Source: Desulfosporosinus hippei DSM 8344
GTDB taxonomy: Bacteria; Bacillota; Desulfitobacteriia; Desulfitobacteriales; Desulfitobacteriaceae
Assembly (NCBI RefSeq): GCF_900100785.1
Contig: NZ_FNCP01000001.1
Span: 331,169-395,168, forward strand
Length of the DNA stretch: 64,000 nucleotides
Direction of reading: 5' to 3'
Notes under the pieces: model-generated
The model's database searches: none
What the model saw: the letters and a program-made list of their open reading frames with translations, nothing else
Told to the model about the DNA's origin: nothing
In this document: one piece after another, positions 46,719 through 55,355 of the stretch
How the letters are laid out: the number at the start of each line of letters is the position of its first letter
How positions within the stretch are numbered: position 1 is the first letter of the stretch
Made by a program: the position numbers and the translations under genes

Positions 46719-46839
46719 AGGCCTCACCCCCTTGCGGGAGATTTTGGCCGCCCACCCTGCCCTATAGAATTGTGCAACTAATTATATCATTTGCAATCTA
46801 ATTTACTATTACTTCATAGATCACCCATGTGAAGCAGCC

Positions 46840-48396
46840 TTAAACGATCTTAGTCGTCCACTCCTCAAGATTCCACACATCAGTTACCCAATCTTCGTAG
46901 AATTCCGGTTCATGGGATACAACAATTACTGTCCCTTTAAACTCCATAATAGCTTTTTTCAGCTCAGCCTTGGCATCCACATCTAAATGATTGGTAGGCT
47001 CATCAAGCACCAGCCAATTTATATCTTTGAGCATTAATTTACATAACCGAACCTTGGCATTCTCGCCCCCGCTTAAGACCATCATCTTACTGGAGATGTG
47101 TTCACTGGTCAAACCGCATCTGGCTAAGGCTCCCCGAACTTCAGAATTTGTCAGCCCCGGGTATTCGCCCCATACTTCCTCTAAGGCAGTCTGCGAATTC
47201 TTGCGGCTGGATTCTTGCTCGAAATAGCCCGGATAGAGATAGTCACCTAACTCAACTTCACCCGACACGGGAGAAATATATCCTAACAAGGTTTTAAGCA
47301 AGGTTGATTTTCCCAAACCGTTAACCCCGCGGATGGCAATCTTCTGCCCCCGTTCTAGAGCTAAATCCAAAGGACGAGTTAAAGGCTCATCATAGCCCAG
47401 CACGATTCCCTTGGCTTCAAAAATCAGCTTTCCGGGAGATCGAGCCTCCTTAAACCTGAACTTGGGCTGGATCTTTTCTCTGGGACGTTCGATTAAATCC
47501 ATCTTTTCCAGTTGCTTTTGCCGACTCTTAGCTCGTCCGGTGGTTGAAATTCGGGCTTTGTTGCGGGCAATAAAATCCTCCAGGCGATCCACTTCTTTTT
47601 GCTGTTTATCATAAGCCTTAATCTCTTGAATCTTTTTCGTTTCCAAGAGGGCCATAAACTGCTCATAGTTTCCCGTATAGCGGGTCAAGCTGGCATTTTC
47701 AACATGATAAATAACATTAATAACACTGTTTAAGAATGGCACATCGTGAGAAACAAGGATAAAGGCATTTTCATACTGAATGAGATAACGCTTCAGCCAC
47801 TCAATGTGCTCAACATCCAAAAAGTTGGTGGGCTCGTCTAGAATCAAGATAGTCGGATTTTGCAGCAAGAGTTTTGTCAGTAATACCTTTGTTCTCTGCC
47901 CTCCACTCAAATCCGCCACATCTTTCTCCAGGCCAATTTCTCCCAGCCCTAAACCATTGGCAATTTCCTCGATTTTTGTGTCGATCATATAAAATCCGTT
48001 GTGCTCCAGAATACTCTGGATTTCTCCGACTTCTTCTAAGAGCTTATCCATCTCGTTTTCGGAGACATTGCCCATCCGGTTATAAATCTCCAACGTCTCT
48101 GCTTCTAAATCATACATTCCCTGAAAGGCTTCTTTGAGAACATCTCGGATGGTCTTTCCTTTAGTTAAAACCGTATGCTGATCCAAGTATCCTACAGTAA
48201 CCCGATTTGACCATTCAACTTTGCCTTTATCAGGCATCAGCTTGCCTGTAATAATATCAAGAAAAGTCGATTTACCTTCCCCATTGGCTCCCACTAAGCC
48301 AACATGCTCTCCCTTTAATAAGCGAAAGCTAACCTCTTCAAAAATCTTGCGTCCGCCAAATCCATGGCTGACATTTTCGACATTTAAAACACTCAT
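46840..48396 (-). CDS. ABC-F family ATPase
   Basis: A 518-residue soluble protein with two ABC domains and no membrane part. Walker A motifs are GANGEGKST and GVNGLGKST (the first has E instead of S), signatures are LSGGQRTKV and LSGGENAKV, and Walker B regions are ILILDEPTNFLD and WLVLDEPTNHLD. The inter-domain linker is lysine-rich (KARISTTGRAKSRQKQLEKM). ABC-F proteins act on the ribosome, as translation factors or antibiotic-resistance proteins; this one resembles the YkpA/YbiT type. Which role applies cannot be told. Confidence 0.9.
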   Translation of the reverse strand: MSVLNVENVSHGFGGRKIFEEVSFRLLKGEHVGLVGANGEGKSTFLDIITGKLMPDKGKVEWSNRVTVGYLDQHTVLTKGKTIRDVLKEAFQGMYDLEAETLEIYNRMGNVSENEMDKLLEEVGEIQSILEHNGFYMIDTKIEEIANGLGLGEIGLEKDVADLSGGQRTKVLLTKLLLQNPTILILDEPTNFLDVEHIEWLKRYLIQYENAFILVSHDVPFLNSVINVIYHVENASLTRYTGNYEQFMALLETKKIQEIKAYDKQQKEVDRLEDFIARNKARISTTGRAKSRQKQLEKMDLIERPREKIQPKFRFKEARSPGKLIFEAKGIVLGYDEPLTRPLDLALERGQKIAIRGVNGLGKSTLLKTLLGYISPVSGEVELGDYLYPGYFEQESSRKNSQTALEEVWGEYPGLTNSEVRGALARCGLTSEHISSKMMVLSGGENAKVRLCKLMLKDINWLVLDEPTNHLDVDAKAELKKAIMEFKGTVIVVSHEPEFYEDWVTDVWNLEEWTTKIV

Positions 48397-48484
48397 CTTA
48401 CCTTAACTTCTCTCCCTTTTTTCTGTTAACTAATTTAATTAAGCATTAACTCCAGCATCATTTCCGGTAAAGTTCTAAGATTGA

Positions 48485-48640
48485 CTACTTATCGAACATT
48501 CCACCGACTTTGCGCCGTTTGGTACCCTTGCGCTTCTCGCCGATTTTCTGGGTTGCTTTAGTTGGGCCCCCTTGTTGAGAACTCTTCAGCTTTTTTTCCT
48601 CAACTAATTTCTTCATCTTATCTATAAGTTTCTCATCCAT
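48485..48640 (-). CDS. Small basic protein of 51 residues
   Basis: ATG 48640 with GGAGG 8 bases upstream to TAG 48485. The product starts MDEKLIDKMKKLVEEKKLKS and ends KGTKRRKVGGMFDK. It is very lysine-rich and lacks cysteine, membrane segment or known motif. It lies between two ABC-F genes and could bind RNA or ribosomes by charge, but that is only a guess. The clear ribosome site and good codon pattern favour a real gene. Confidence 0.65.
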   Translation of the reverse strand: MDEKLIDKMKKLVEEKKLKSSQQGGPTKATQKIGEKRKGTKRRKVGGMFDK

Positions 48641-48777
48641 TTTTTTATCCTCCAATTATCATTCCAAACTACGAGTATCCCTGATGACTCTTAACAACGC
48701 AGGTTAAACTTATTATTCGATACCCAGATTCCCACTTCTTCTACTTGAACAAGATCACCATCTCTTAGGTCACGATG

Positions 48778-50724
48778 TTATCCCTTGCTCTCAGCAATTC
48801 TCTCCGCTAACTCTGTTAAATAGGTCCAGCGTTCCAGCAAATCATCAAGCTTTTGTTCAAGAGTTTGCTGAAGTGCGGCTAACTCAGTTAGCTTTCCAAA
48901 ATCACTGCCTGCTTCATTCATTTCTTGACTATTTTTCTTTAAGAGTCCTTCAACCTCGGCAATCTGCTCATCAATTTGAGCATACTCCTGTTGTTCTTTA
49001 TAGGTCATTTTAAGTGGACGATCCTTTTTACGCTCAGGCTTTTCCTCATGAGCCTGAGCGTCTATTCCTCGAAAGGTTTTGGCTAAGGCAGCCAATTTAA
49101 CTGACTGTTCAGCCTCTTGCTCAGTCCTATAGACCTGCTCCCGATAGTCGGAATAATTTCCCACAAAGGATTGGATTTCCCCTGCCCCTTTAAAGAGGAA
49201 AATCTTATCTGTAACCCGGTCCAGAAAATAACGATCATGGGATACAGCAATAACTGCACCGGGAAAATCCTCCAAATAGTTCTCTAAAATCGTCAGAGTC
49301 TGGATATCCAAATCATTCGTCGGCTCATCCAATAAGAGCACATTTGGGGCTCCCATCAAAATCCGCAAAAGATATAACCTGCGTTTCTCTCCCCCGGAAA
49401 GCTTCCCGATTTGAGTCCACTGAGCAGCCGGGGGAAACAAAAACCGCTCTAACATTTGGGAAGCCGATATTGAACCACCATCCGCAGTGGGGATCACTTC
49501 TGCAATTGACTTGATCTCATCAATAACGCGTTTATTGGGATCCAATTCGGTGTTTTCTTGGGAAAAGTATCCTATATTAACTGTGGAACCCAGATCTATA
49601 CTCCCACTATCCGGTATCAAATTCCCGGTAATCAGATTCAACAAAGTTGATTTACCACTGCCATTAGGCCCGATGATCCCAATCCGATCATCTCGCAAAA
49701 GAACATAATTAAAATCTTTAATTAGTAACCCACGCTCAGGAAACCCTTTACGAACTTCCCGGCATTCGAGAATTTTCTTGCCCAGACGGGAGGACCCGGT
49801 GGGCATTTCAATCCGCTCGACAGAATCTAGGGGCTTATCCTCCTGGAGCTTTTCAAAACGCTCAATCCTGGCTTTCTGTTTTGTCGTACGGGCTTTAGCA
49901 CCTCTGCGCATCCAAGCAAGTTCATTGCGATATAGATTTTGGCGTTTCCGCTCTGTGGCTTCAGCCTGCTCTTCCCGTTCTGCTTTTAATTCCAGGAAGC
50001 GACTGTAATTACCGGGGTAAGGATAGAGATTACCTCTGTCCAATTCAAAGATTCGGCCAACCACTCGATCCAGAAAATAGCGATCGTGAGTAATCATCAC
50101 CAAAGCACCCTTGCGTTTATTCAGGTATTGCTCCAGCCAATCCACTGTATCATTATCGATGTGATTGGTTGGCTCATCAAGCAGCAGAATATCCGTAGGA
50201 TTAATCAGAGCACTGGCTAAAGCCACTCTTTTTCGCTGCCCGCCTGAAAGGGTTCCTACTATTGTATCAAACTTAGATATTCCCAGCTTATTCAAGATGG
50301 TCTTAGCCTCATTTTCCAGCTGCCAAGCATCCAGTTCATCCATCTGCTGACCTAAGCCAATTAAAGTTTGCTGAAGCATGGAGTCCTCTGGCTTCTCCGC
50401 CAGCTTTTCCAAGACCAATTCATACTCCCGCAAAAGCTTCATAACAGGGGAATTACCTTTGAAAACCTGTTGTAAAACTGTTGCAGTTTCTTCAAAATCA
50501 GGATTCTGAGGCAGATATTCTAAGCGGATACTATTACCCTTCGTAACCTTACCCTGTTCTGGCCATTCCAAACCGGCTAATATTTTAAGCAATGTAGACT
50601 TACCCGTCCCATTAACTCCAATTATTCCGATCTTTTCACCTTCGTCAATACCAAAAGAAATATCCTGGAAAAGAACCTTTTCCCCATAGCCCTTTGATAA
50701 ATTCTCAGCAGTTAAGACATTCAT
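48778..50724 (-). CDS. ABC-F family ATPase with C-terminal coiled coil (Uup/YfmR-like)
   Basis: A 648-residue double-ABC protein. Walker A motifs are GVNGTGKST and GPNGSGKST; signatures are LSGGQRKRV and LSGGEKRRL; both LLLDEPTNxxD boxes are intact. The linker has KARTTKQKARIERFEKLQ, and the last 90 residues (KMTYKEQQEYAQIDEQIAEV...) form a coiled coil as in Uup, which binds branched DNA and ribosomes. After its TAA the same frame stays open for about 28 codons. Confidence 0.92.
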   Translation of the reverse strand: MNVLTAENLSKGYGEKVLFQDISFGIDEGEKIGIIGVNGTGKSTLLKILAGLEWPEQGKVTKGNSIRLEYLPQNPDFEETATVLQQVFKGNSPVMKLLREYELVLEKLAEKPEDSMLQQTLIGLGQQMDELDAWQLENEAKTILNKLGISKFDTIVGTLSGGQRKRVALASALINPTDILLLDEPTNHIDNDTVDWLEQYLNKRKGALVMITHDRYFLDRVVGRIFELDRGNLYPYPGNYSRFLELKAEREEQAEATERKRQNLYRNELAWMRRGAKARTTKQKARIERFEKLQEDKPLDSVERIEMPTGSSRLGKKILECREVRKGFPERGLLIKDFNYVLLRDDRIGIIGPNGSGKSTLLNLITGNLIPDSGSIDLGSTVNIGYFSQENTELDPNKRVIDEIKSIAEVIPTADGGSISASQMLERFLFPPAAQWTQIGKLSGGEKRRLYLLRILMGAPNVLLLDEPTNDLDIQTLTILENYLEDFPGAVIAVSHDRYFLDRVTDKIFLFKGAGEIQSFVGNYSDYREQVYRTEQEAEQSVKLAALAKTFRGIDAQAHEEKPERKKDRPLKMTYKEQQEYAQIDEQIAEVEGLLKKNSQEMNEAGSDFGKLTELAALQQTLEQKLDDLLERWTYLTELAERIAESKG

Positions 50725-50846
50725 AACGATCCTCTTCTCCTTAGCAAAAGCTGTAGAACGCCTTATTATATCACAGTCCGGGCCACAATGCCCAGAGAGT
50801 CTGGTTTCGCTGGGGCAAGAATGTAGGTTCCGCTAAATCAAAGGTC

Positions 50847-50897
50847 AAAAAAAGAAGTCCCTTAACTTCAATTATCTCTGCGAAGTTAGGGGACTTC
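50847..50897 (-). terminator. Terminator left of the repeat cluster
   Basis: GAAGTCCCCTAACTTC and GAAGTTAAGGGACTTC pair with one bulge and are followed by seven T on the minus strand. The only genes upstream on this strand are cdsB and, before it, 1.1 kb of structured repeats, so it may end a transcript that includes them. Confidence 0.8.
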
Positions 50898-50941
50898 TAT
50901 TCACGAGAGAAGGGGACGTTCTTTCTGTCTGGCTCTGGGGC

Positions 50942-51157
50942 GGAGCGCTTTTCCGCTTGTTAACCCGTGCGAAGACAGTGTCTTCGTTAAGCACGCGTCT
51001 GCGAGTTCCGCCGCTGGCTCGCTGGACGGTTCGCGAGCGCGTCCGAACCTCTGGGCTTTTCTGCATGTGAACCTGCGGCGCGCTACGGGGACGCAAACCG
51101 TCGAACCTCGCCTTAGCGCGGCTTCACTGACGCATCCGCTTTGCCTAAAAGCGCTCC
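50942..51157 (-). repeat. Structured repeat element, copy 4 (minus-facing)
   Basis: GGAGCGCTTTT (50942-50952) and AAAAGCGCTCC (51147-51157) form a perfect terminal inverted repeat. Inside, GACGGTT pairs with AACCGTC and GCGTC with GACGC. The family core reads GCCCAGAGGTTC on the minus strand (51056-51045), preceded by GGTTCACATGCAGAAAA. It faces copy 5, with which it forms one composite. A GGGGACGTT motif stands just outside its left end. Confidence 0.72.
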
Positions 51158-51341
51158 TCCAGCCAGTTTGTCGGGAGTGTAAGCAGAACTTTGGGGCTAT
51201 GGTAAGGCTTCGCAGAAATCTTCAGCGTGTTAGGAAGACAGTCCTTTAGTTTTTTATCCTCTGATGGTGCCGCCTTAGTAGCTGCATGAATGGCTACTCT
51301 GAAAATCCCCAAAAACGTCTTACGATAATAGACCCGAAGGA

Positions 51342-51735
51342 CAGGGCGGATTCGATCCACAGAAGTGAACCCATTGCATTGAGAGGCGGTAAAGCCCACA
51401 AAGCTGACCTGGGAAGTGAAGCCACGGGTTCACCTCAGGGTATTACCCAGAGGTTTGGCACGAAAGTGTCCGGTACGATAGTCTCCAGCGGAGAGTATCG
51501 CCGAAGCCGTGATCCCTTAAGGAATCCCTACCGGCGTAGGATACATTTTCGCTGAAGCGGCTATCCCCAAAGAATACTTATCCGCTGAAGATCGCTCCCA
51601 GGTCAGCGCGTGGGCCAGCTCGGAGTGTTGAGTTGCCGAAGACACTGCTGCAAGAAGGTTTAACCCGTGCGAAGACAGTGTCTTCGTCGCACGAGTTAGC
51701 TGGTCTTGCAGGATGTGGGAGAAGCTCCCGCCCTG
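51342..51735 (+). repeat. Structured repeat element, copy 5 (394 bp, with apical insert)
   Basis: The ends CAGGGCGG (51342) and CCCGCCCTG (51727-51735) pair. The core ACCCAGAGGTTTGG lies at 51445-51458. An insert of about 125 bp follows the core (GTGTCCGGTACGATAGTC to CCGCTGAAGATCGC), almost identical to the one in copy 6 and absent from copy 9. A palindrome GCGAAGACAGTGTCTTCG occurs near its right end and also at 50969. Confidence 0.7.
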
Positions 51736-51801
51736 ACCCCAGCGACCCCTTTTACCCCCAGCTTATTCTAAAGTAGCGGCATGAACGGCTTCCCTGAAAA
51801 A

Positions 51802-52019
51802 GGCAGCTTCTCCCAACAGGAGTGAACGAATTGCATGAAGAGGCGGTAAGGCCTACAAAGTTTGGGCGGGAAGTGAAGCCACGGGTTCACTCCAGGTATT
51901 ACCCAGAGGTTTGGCGAAGCTCCCGCCCAAACGAGTAGGTGAGCCTCGGAATGCTGAGTTACCGAAGACACTGTCTTCGCACGAATTAGCTAGTCTTGCA
52001 GGATGTGGGAGAAGCTGCC
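51802..52019 (+). repeat. Structured repeat element, copy 9 (no insert)
   Basis: GGCAGCTTCTCCCA (51802-51815) and TGGGAGAAGCTGCC (52006-52019) are a perfect inverted repeat. The core ACCCAGAGGTTTGG is at 51901-51914 and is followed directly by GCTCCCGCCCAAACGAG, so this is the uninserted form. It ends 18 bp from the cdsB stop. Confidence 0.75.
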
Positions 52020-52037
52020 CGCCCCAGCGACCCCAAT

Positions 52038-53336
52038 TTACCCAACCTTCTTTTGCACCATGATATCCAGAATAACTCTATCCACCGCCGTACTCCCCTG
52101 ATTGGCAAGGCGTCCCAAGTTTTCGAGGGTTTGTTCAGCACTTTCCTCAATAATCCCATTTGTCGACTGGATAGTTTTACCCTGAACAGCCATGATTGCC
52201 GATTGAACTGCGGCACTGGTACAGGTTGACAACTTCATAGCACACCCGGCCTTAGCCCCATCACAGAACATTCCGGTGGTATTCCCCTGCATATTCTGAA
52301 TAGCCGACAATACTTCAGCTTTTCCACCTCCCAGCAGATAAGCAATACCACAGCTGGCACCGGTGGCAGACGCTGTAGCTCCACATAAGGCGGATAATCG
52401 TCCGATCTTTGTCTTAATATAGATTGCAATAAGATTACTTAAGGTTACTGCTCGAATGAGCTGCTCCCTTGAAGCCTGAGATTTTTCTCCTACGGCCACT
52501 ACCGGCAAAGTCGCCGAGATTCCTTGATTACCGCTTCCCGAGTTGCTCATAACCGGCATAGTACACCCTGACATCCTGGCATCTGAGGCACCTGCTGTAA
52601 GAGCCATAGCGTTAGTTATCAAATCATCGGAAAGCATTCCTTGGCTGATACCTTCTTTGATGGTCTTTCCTACTTCTAAGCCATAAGCCTTCGATAACCC
52701 CTCTAACCCTACACTGGTATTCAGCTCGATAGTCTTATCAATTATTGAAAGGTCGCTGACCTTAACTCGCTCAACAAATTCCCATATACTATCAATTGTC
52801 ATGAAGGAGTCTGCACTATTCTCAGTATCCCCGGTTCCATCTGAACCACTCTCATTTTCTAAAGCATCTACTAATACTTTCCCATCTACTTCAATAAAAA
52901 CAACCTTAGTATGCTCGTCGGCAACAACTACCTTTGCAGTGGATTGAGGGGTATTAACAATGACTTCAATGTACAACTTTTTGGCAGTCTCTGCTACCTC
53001 TACTTTGACCTTTTTCTGATCAATCATTCGTTTAGCATTTTCTACATCCTGAGTAGTTAATCCGCTCAAAACTTCCAGACCTTTAGTAAAATCTCCCGCC
53101 AGTACACCTAAAGCAGCCGCTAGATCAACTCCACTGCCCTGAGCACCCGGAATACTTACCGCCATGGCGTTTTTAAGAACATTAGTGCTGGCCAGAATTC
53201 TTATTGACGTAATCAGTTCTCCCTTTACGTGCTTTTTGGCTAAGGCAGCAGCAAAGGCAATAGCCATGGGTTCTGTACATCCTAGTGTTACAACAAGCTC
53301 TTTCTCTAAACGTTCTAAAAATTTCTTATAGCTCAT
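52038..53336 (-). CDS. L-cysteine desulfidase family protein (CdsB-like)
   Basis: A 432-residue oxygen-sensitive Fe-S enzyme of the UPF0597/serine dehydratase-alpha-like family, which converts L-cysteine to pyruvate, sulfide and ammonia in methanogens and enterobacteria. TLGCTEPMAIAFAAALAKK at the N-terminus, SGCTMPVMSNSGSGNQG, and CDGAKAGCAMKLSTC supply the conserved cysteines for a 4Fe-4S cluster. ATG 53336 is chosen with GGGGGAAAT upstream. It appears monocistronic, followed by 1.1 kb of structured repeats. Confidence 0.88.
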   Translation of the reverse strand: MSYKKFLERLEKELVVTLGCTEPMAIAFAAALAKKHVKGELITSIRILASTNVLKNAMAVSIPGAQGSGVDLAAALGVLAGDFTKGLEVLSGLTTQDVENAKRMIDQKKVKVEVAETAKKLYIEVIVNTPQSTAKVVVADEHTKVVFIEVDGKVLVDALENESGSDGTGDTENSADSFMTIDSIWEFVERVKVSDLSIIDKTIELNTSVGLEGLSKAYGLEVGKTIKEGISQGMLSDDLITNAMALTAGASDARMSGCTMPVMSNSGSGNQGISATLPVVAVGEKSQASREQLIRAVTLSNLIAIYIKTKIGRLSALCGATASATGASCGIAYLLGGGKAEVLSAIQNMQGNTTGMFCDGAKAGCAMKLSTCTSAAVQSAIMAVQGKTIQSTNGIIEESAEQTLENLGRLANQGSTAVDRVILDIMVQKKVG

Positions 53337-53458
53337 TTTATCTATTTCCCCCTGGTTCAAATAATCTTGTAAAAAAGGTAGGCAGCCTAGCATTTTCTTT
53401 GATTATAACCTATTTCAGTACTTAATGCTTTCATAAAACAAGTCTTGTGCTAAAGGGC

Positions 53459-53505
53459 AAAAAGGCCGCCTCGGGCATCCCATAGTTGGAGCCGAGAACA
53501 GCCTG
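53459..53505 (-). terminator. Terminator of the spo0E-like gene
   Basis: AGGC-CTCGG pairs with CCGAG-GCCT in an imperfect stem and is followed by TTTTTGCC on the minus strand, 50 bp after the stop at 53556. Confidence 0.7.
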
Positions 53506-53555
53506 GTCAGTATGTACAAAATTGAACAGATTGATTGACACATTGAAGCTATAAA

Positions 53556-53735
53556 TTAAGATGTTTTGTATTCCGAGTTTGCCTTTAATCTGTCTCTCAA
53601 ATAAAATTCATTGATTAAAAGATCTAATTTACAGCTTATACTGACAACCCTCTGGTCAGTAAGCTTTTTGTCTGAGGCAACTTCGTGCATTTGTAATCTC
53701 AATTCTTCAATTTTTTTATCAATCAAATCATTCAC
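53556..53735 (-). CDS. Spo0E-like aspartyl-phosphate phosphatase
   Basis: A 59-residue protein (GTG 53735, AGGA 7 bases upstream). The sequence VNDLIDKKIEELRLQMHEVA, then LTDQRVVSISCKLDLLINEF matches the Spo0E family: two helices and the signature SQELD, here S-C-K-L-D. Spo0E proteins dephosphorylate Spo0A~P and delay sporulation. The aspartate is kept while the Q and E of the signature are changed to C and K, so activity may differ. It lies between hutI and cdsB. Confidence 0.8.
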   Translation of the reverse strand: MNDLIDKKIEELRLQMHEVASDKKLTDQRVVSISCKLDLLINEFYLRDRLKANSEYKTS

Positions 53736-53972
53736 TTGCCAATCCTCATTTCAACAAATAATGGAATCCTGGAACATTCTAATATATTTTACTGTTAACA
53801 TCAACAATATATAAGCTAATCTTTTGTCGTAATATGGTAAATACTTGCAATTGATCAAAAAATCTCCTTCAAAAGCGTTTCCACGTTGCTAAGGGACGAA
53901 TTTTGCATTATTAATGTAATATATTTCCAGACGAAAACACAATTCTCCACGAAATTTCGGTTAATGGGTTGA

Positions 53973-55229
53973 CTAACCCCAGACAACCTTTCCTTTTTTG
54001 ATAACAGTCTCCACCGGGTTATTTCCGAAATGATAGGGCAAATAGTTAAGATTAGGAATATCCAGAATAAGCACATCCCCTTGTTTTCCAACCTCTAAGC
54101 TACCTACCTGCTTTGCTCTGCCGATTGCATGGGCGGCATTGATTGTAGCTCCGGCTAAGACCTCTTCCGGAGTAAGCCTAAGGTAAAGGCAGGCAATGGT
54201 TAAAACAAGAGGCATGGATTCCGTCGGAGATGATCCGGGATTTGAATCTGTTGCCAGGGCCACGGGAACACGGGCACGAATCATATCTCTGGCTCTGGCG
54301 TAGGAGTTCTTAGCAAGATTAAAGGAAGTTGCCGGCAGCAACACAGCAATTACCCCCTGTCTGGCCAGGGCTTCAATACCCTGATCTGAAGCTTGCAATA
54401 AATGGTCTGCGCTGACAACTCCCAGTCTGGCAGCTAACTCTGCCCCCCCCGCCGAGGCTAATTCATCCGCATGCATTTTTAACTTTAGATTTAATTGTTG
54501 GGCTTTCAGTAAAATCCGCTCGCTGGATTCGAGACTAAACACACCGGGTTCACAAAAAACATCGCAGAATTCCGCCAGGTTTTCAGCTGCAATAACCGGC
54601 AGCATTTCATCCACAATATAATTTGTAAACTCCGCTTCACTATACCCGGTCGGTACTGCATGGGCTCCCATGAAAGTTGGTACTAAATCAATAACCTGAG
54701 TATCGTTTAATTCCCGAATAAGACGTAAAGCCCTCAACTCATCCTCGACCATTAATCCATATCCGCTCTTTACTTCGGCAGTTGTTGTTCCCAAGCTAAG
54801 CATGGTCTGAAGCCGCCGCCTGGTTTGAGCCTTTATCTCTTCGTCTGAAGCCTGCCTGGTTGAGCGAACGGTTGAAAGGATTCCTCCACCCTGTTTAAGA
54901 ATCTCCAAATAGGGAACCCCTTTCAACTTCAGCGAAAGTTCATTCTCCCGGGAACCTGCATAAAGAACGTGGGTATGTGGATCGACAAATCCCGGAGTTA
55001 CAACCTTGCCCCGCGCACTGATTTCCTGGGTATCAGGCCCTGACCACCCAGCAGCTCGAATTTCTGCCGTTGTCCCAACCGCGACAATCATTCCCTCTCG
55101 GATAGCAACAGCGCCATCTTCTACTATACCAACCTCAGACATCTCTTCCCCACAGGCAGGATTGTCAGAAAACCCCTTCATTGTCACCATCATTTGAGCA
55201 GAATGGATCAAAAGATCCGCATAATGCAT
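53973..55229 (-). CDS. hutI: Imidazolonepropionase
   Basis: Hydrolyses 4-imidazolone-5-propionate to N-formimino-glutamate, the third step of histidine breakdown. The 418 residues are amidohydrolase-like: VDPHTHVLYAGSRENELSLK supplies the HxH metal ligands, KMHADELASAGGAELAARLG and VSADHLLQ further His residues, and ALATDSNPGSSPT the catalytic Asp. GGAGATGATCCT precedes ATG. A hairpin with arms GGGAAGC/GCTTCCC (55255-55297) stands in its leader. The product feeds FtcD at 13.3 kb. Confidence 0.96.
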   Translation of the reverse strand: MHYADLLIHSAQMMVTMKGFSDNPACGEEMSEVGIVEDGAVAIREGMIVAVGTTAEIRAAGWSGPDTQEISARGKVVTPGFVDPHTHVLYAGSRENELSLKLKGVPYLEILKQGGGILSTVRSTRQASDEEIKAQTRRRLQTMLSLGTTTAEVKSGYGLMVEDELRALRLIRELNDTQVIDLVPTFMGAHAVPTGYSEAEFTNYIVDEMLPVIAAENLAEFCDVFCEPGVFSLESSERILLKAQQLNLKLKMHADELASAGGAELAARLGVVSADHLLQASDQGIEALARQGVIAVLLPATSFNLAKNSYARARDMIRARVPVALATDSNPGSSPTESMPLVLTIACLYLRLTPEEVLAGATINAAHAIGRAKQVGSLEVGKQGDVLILDIPNLNYLPYHFGNNPVETVIKKGKVVWG

Positions 55230-55254
55230 AGGATCATCTCCCTTAAAATCAATT

Positions 55255-55297
55255 GGGAAGCACTAGAAGCTTGAATAAGATTCTTCTCGCGCTTCCC
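55255..55297 (-). promoter_or_regulatory. Leader hairpin of hutI
   Basis: GGGAAGC...GCTTCCC with an inner AGAAG/CTTCT stem, followed on the minus strand by AATTGATTTTAAGGGAG, the ribosome site region. It could be a terminator or a structure that hides the ribosome site. A link to HutP is possible but I see no clear series of UAG triplets. Confidence 0.4.
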
Positions 55298-55355
55298 TGT
55301 TCTTTTAATAAGATACGGCAATAACGCTGGGAAACTTTTTGTCTATCCCTCGCCT

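Noticed and set aside
46546..46755. A 69-codon minus frame
   Set aside because: It overlaps the 27-residue toxin gene in another frame, has an atypical composition and crosses both hairpins.
48693..48780. C-terminal extension of the Uup-like protein beyond its TAA
   Set aside because: The same frame stays open for about 28 codons (HRDLRDGDLVQVEE...), but the protein is already full length and nothing indicates readthrough.
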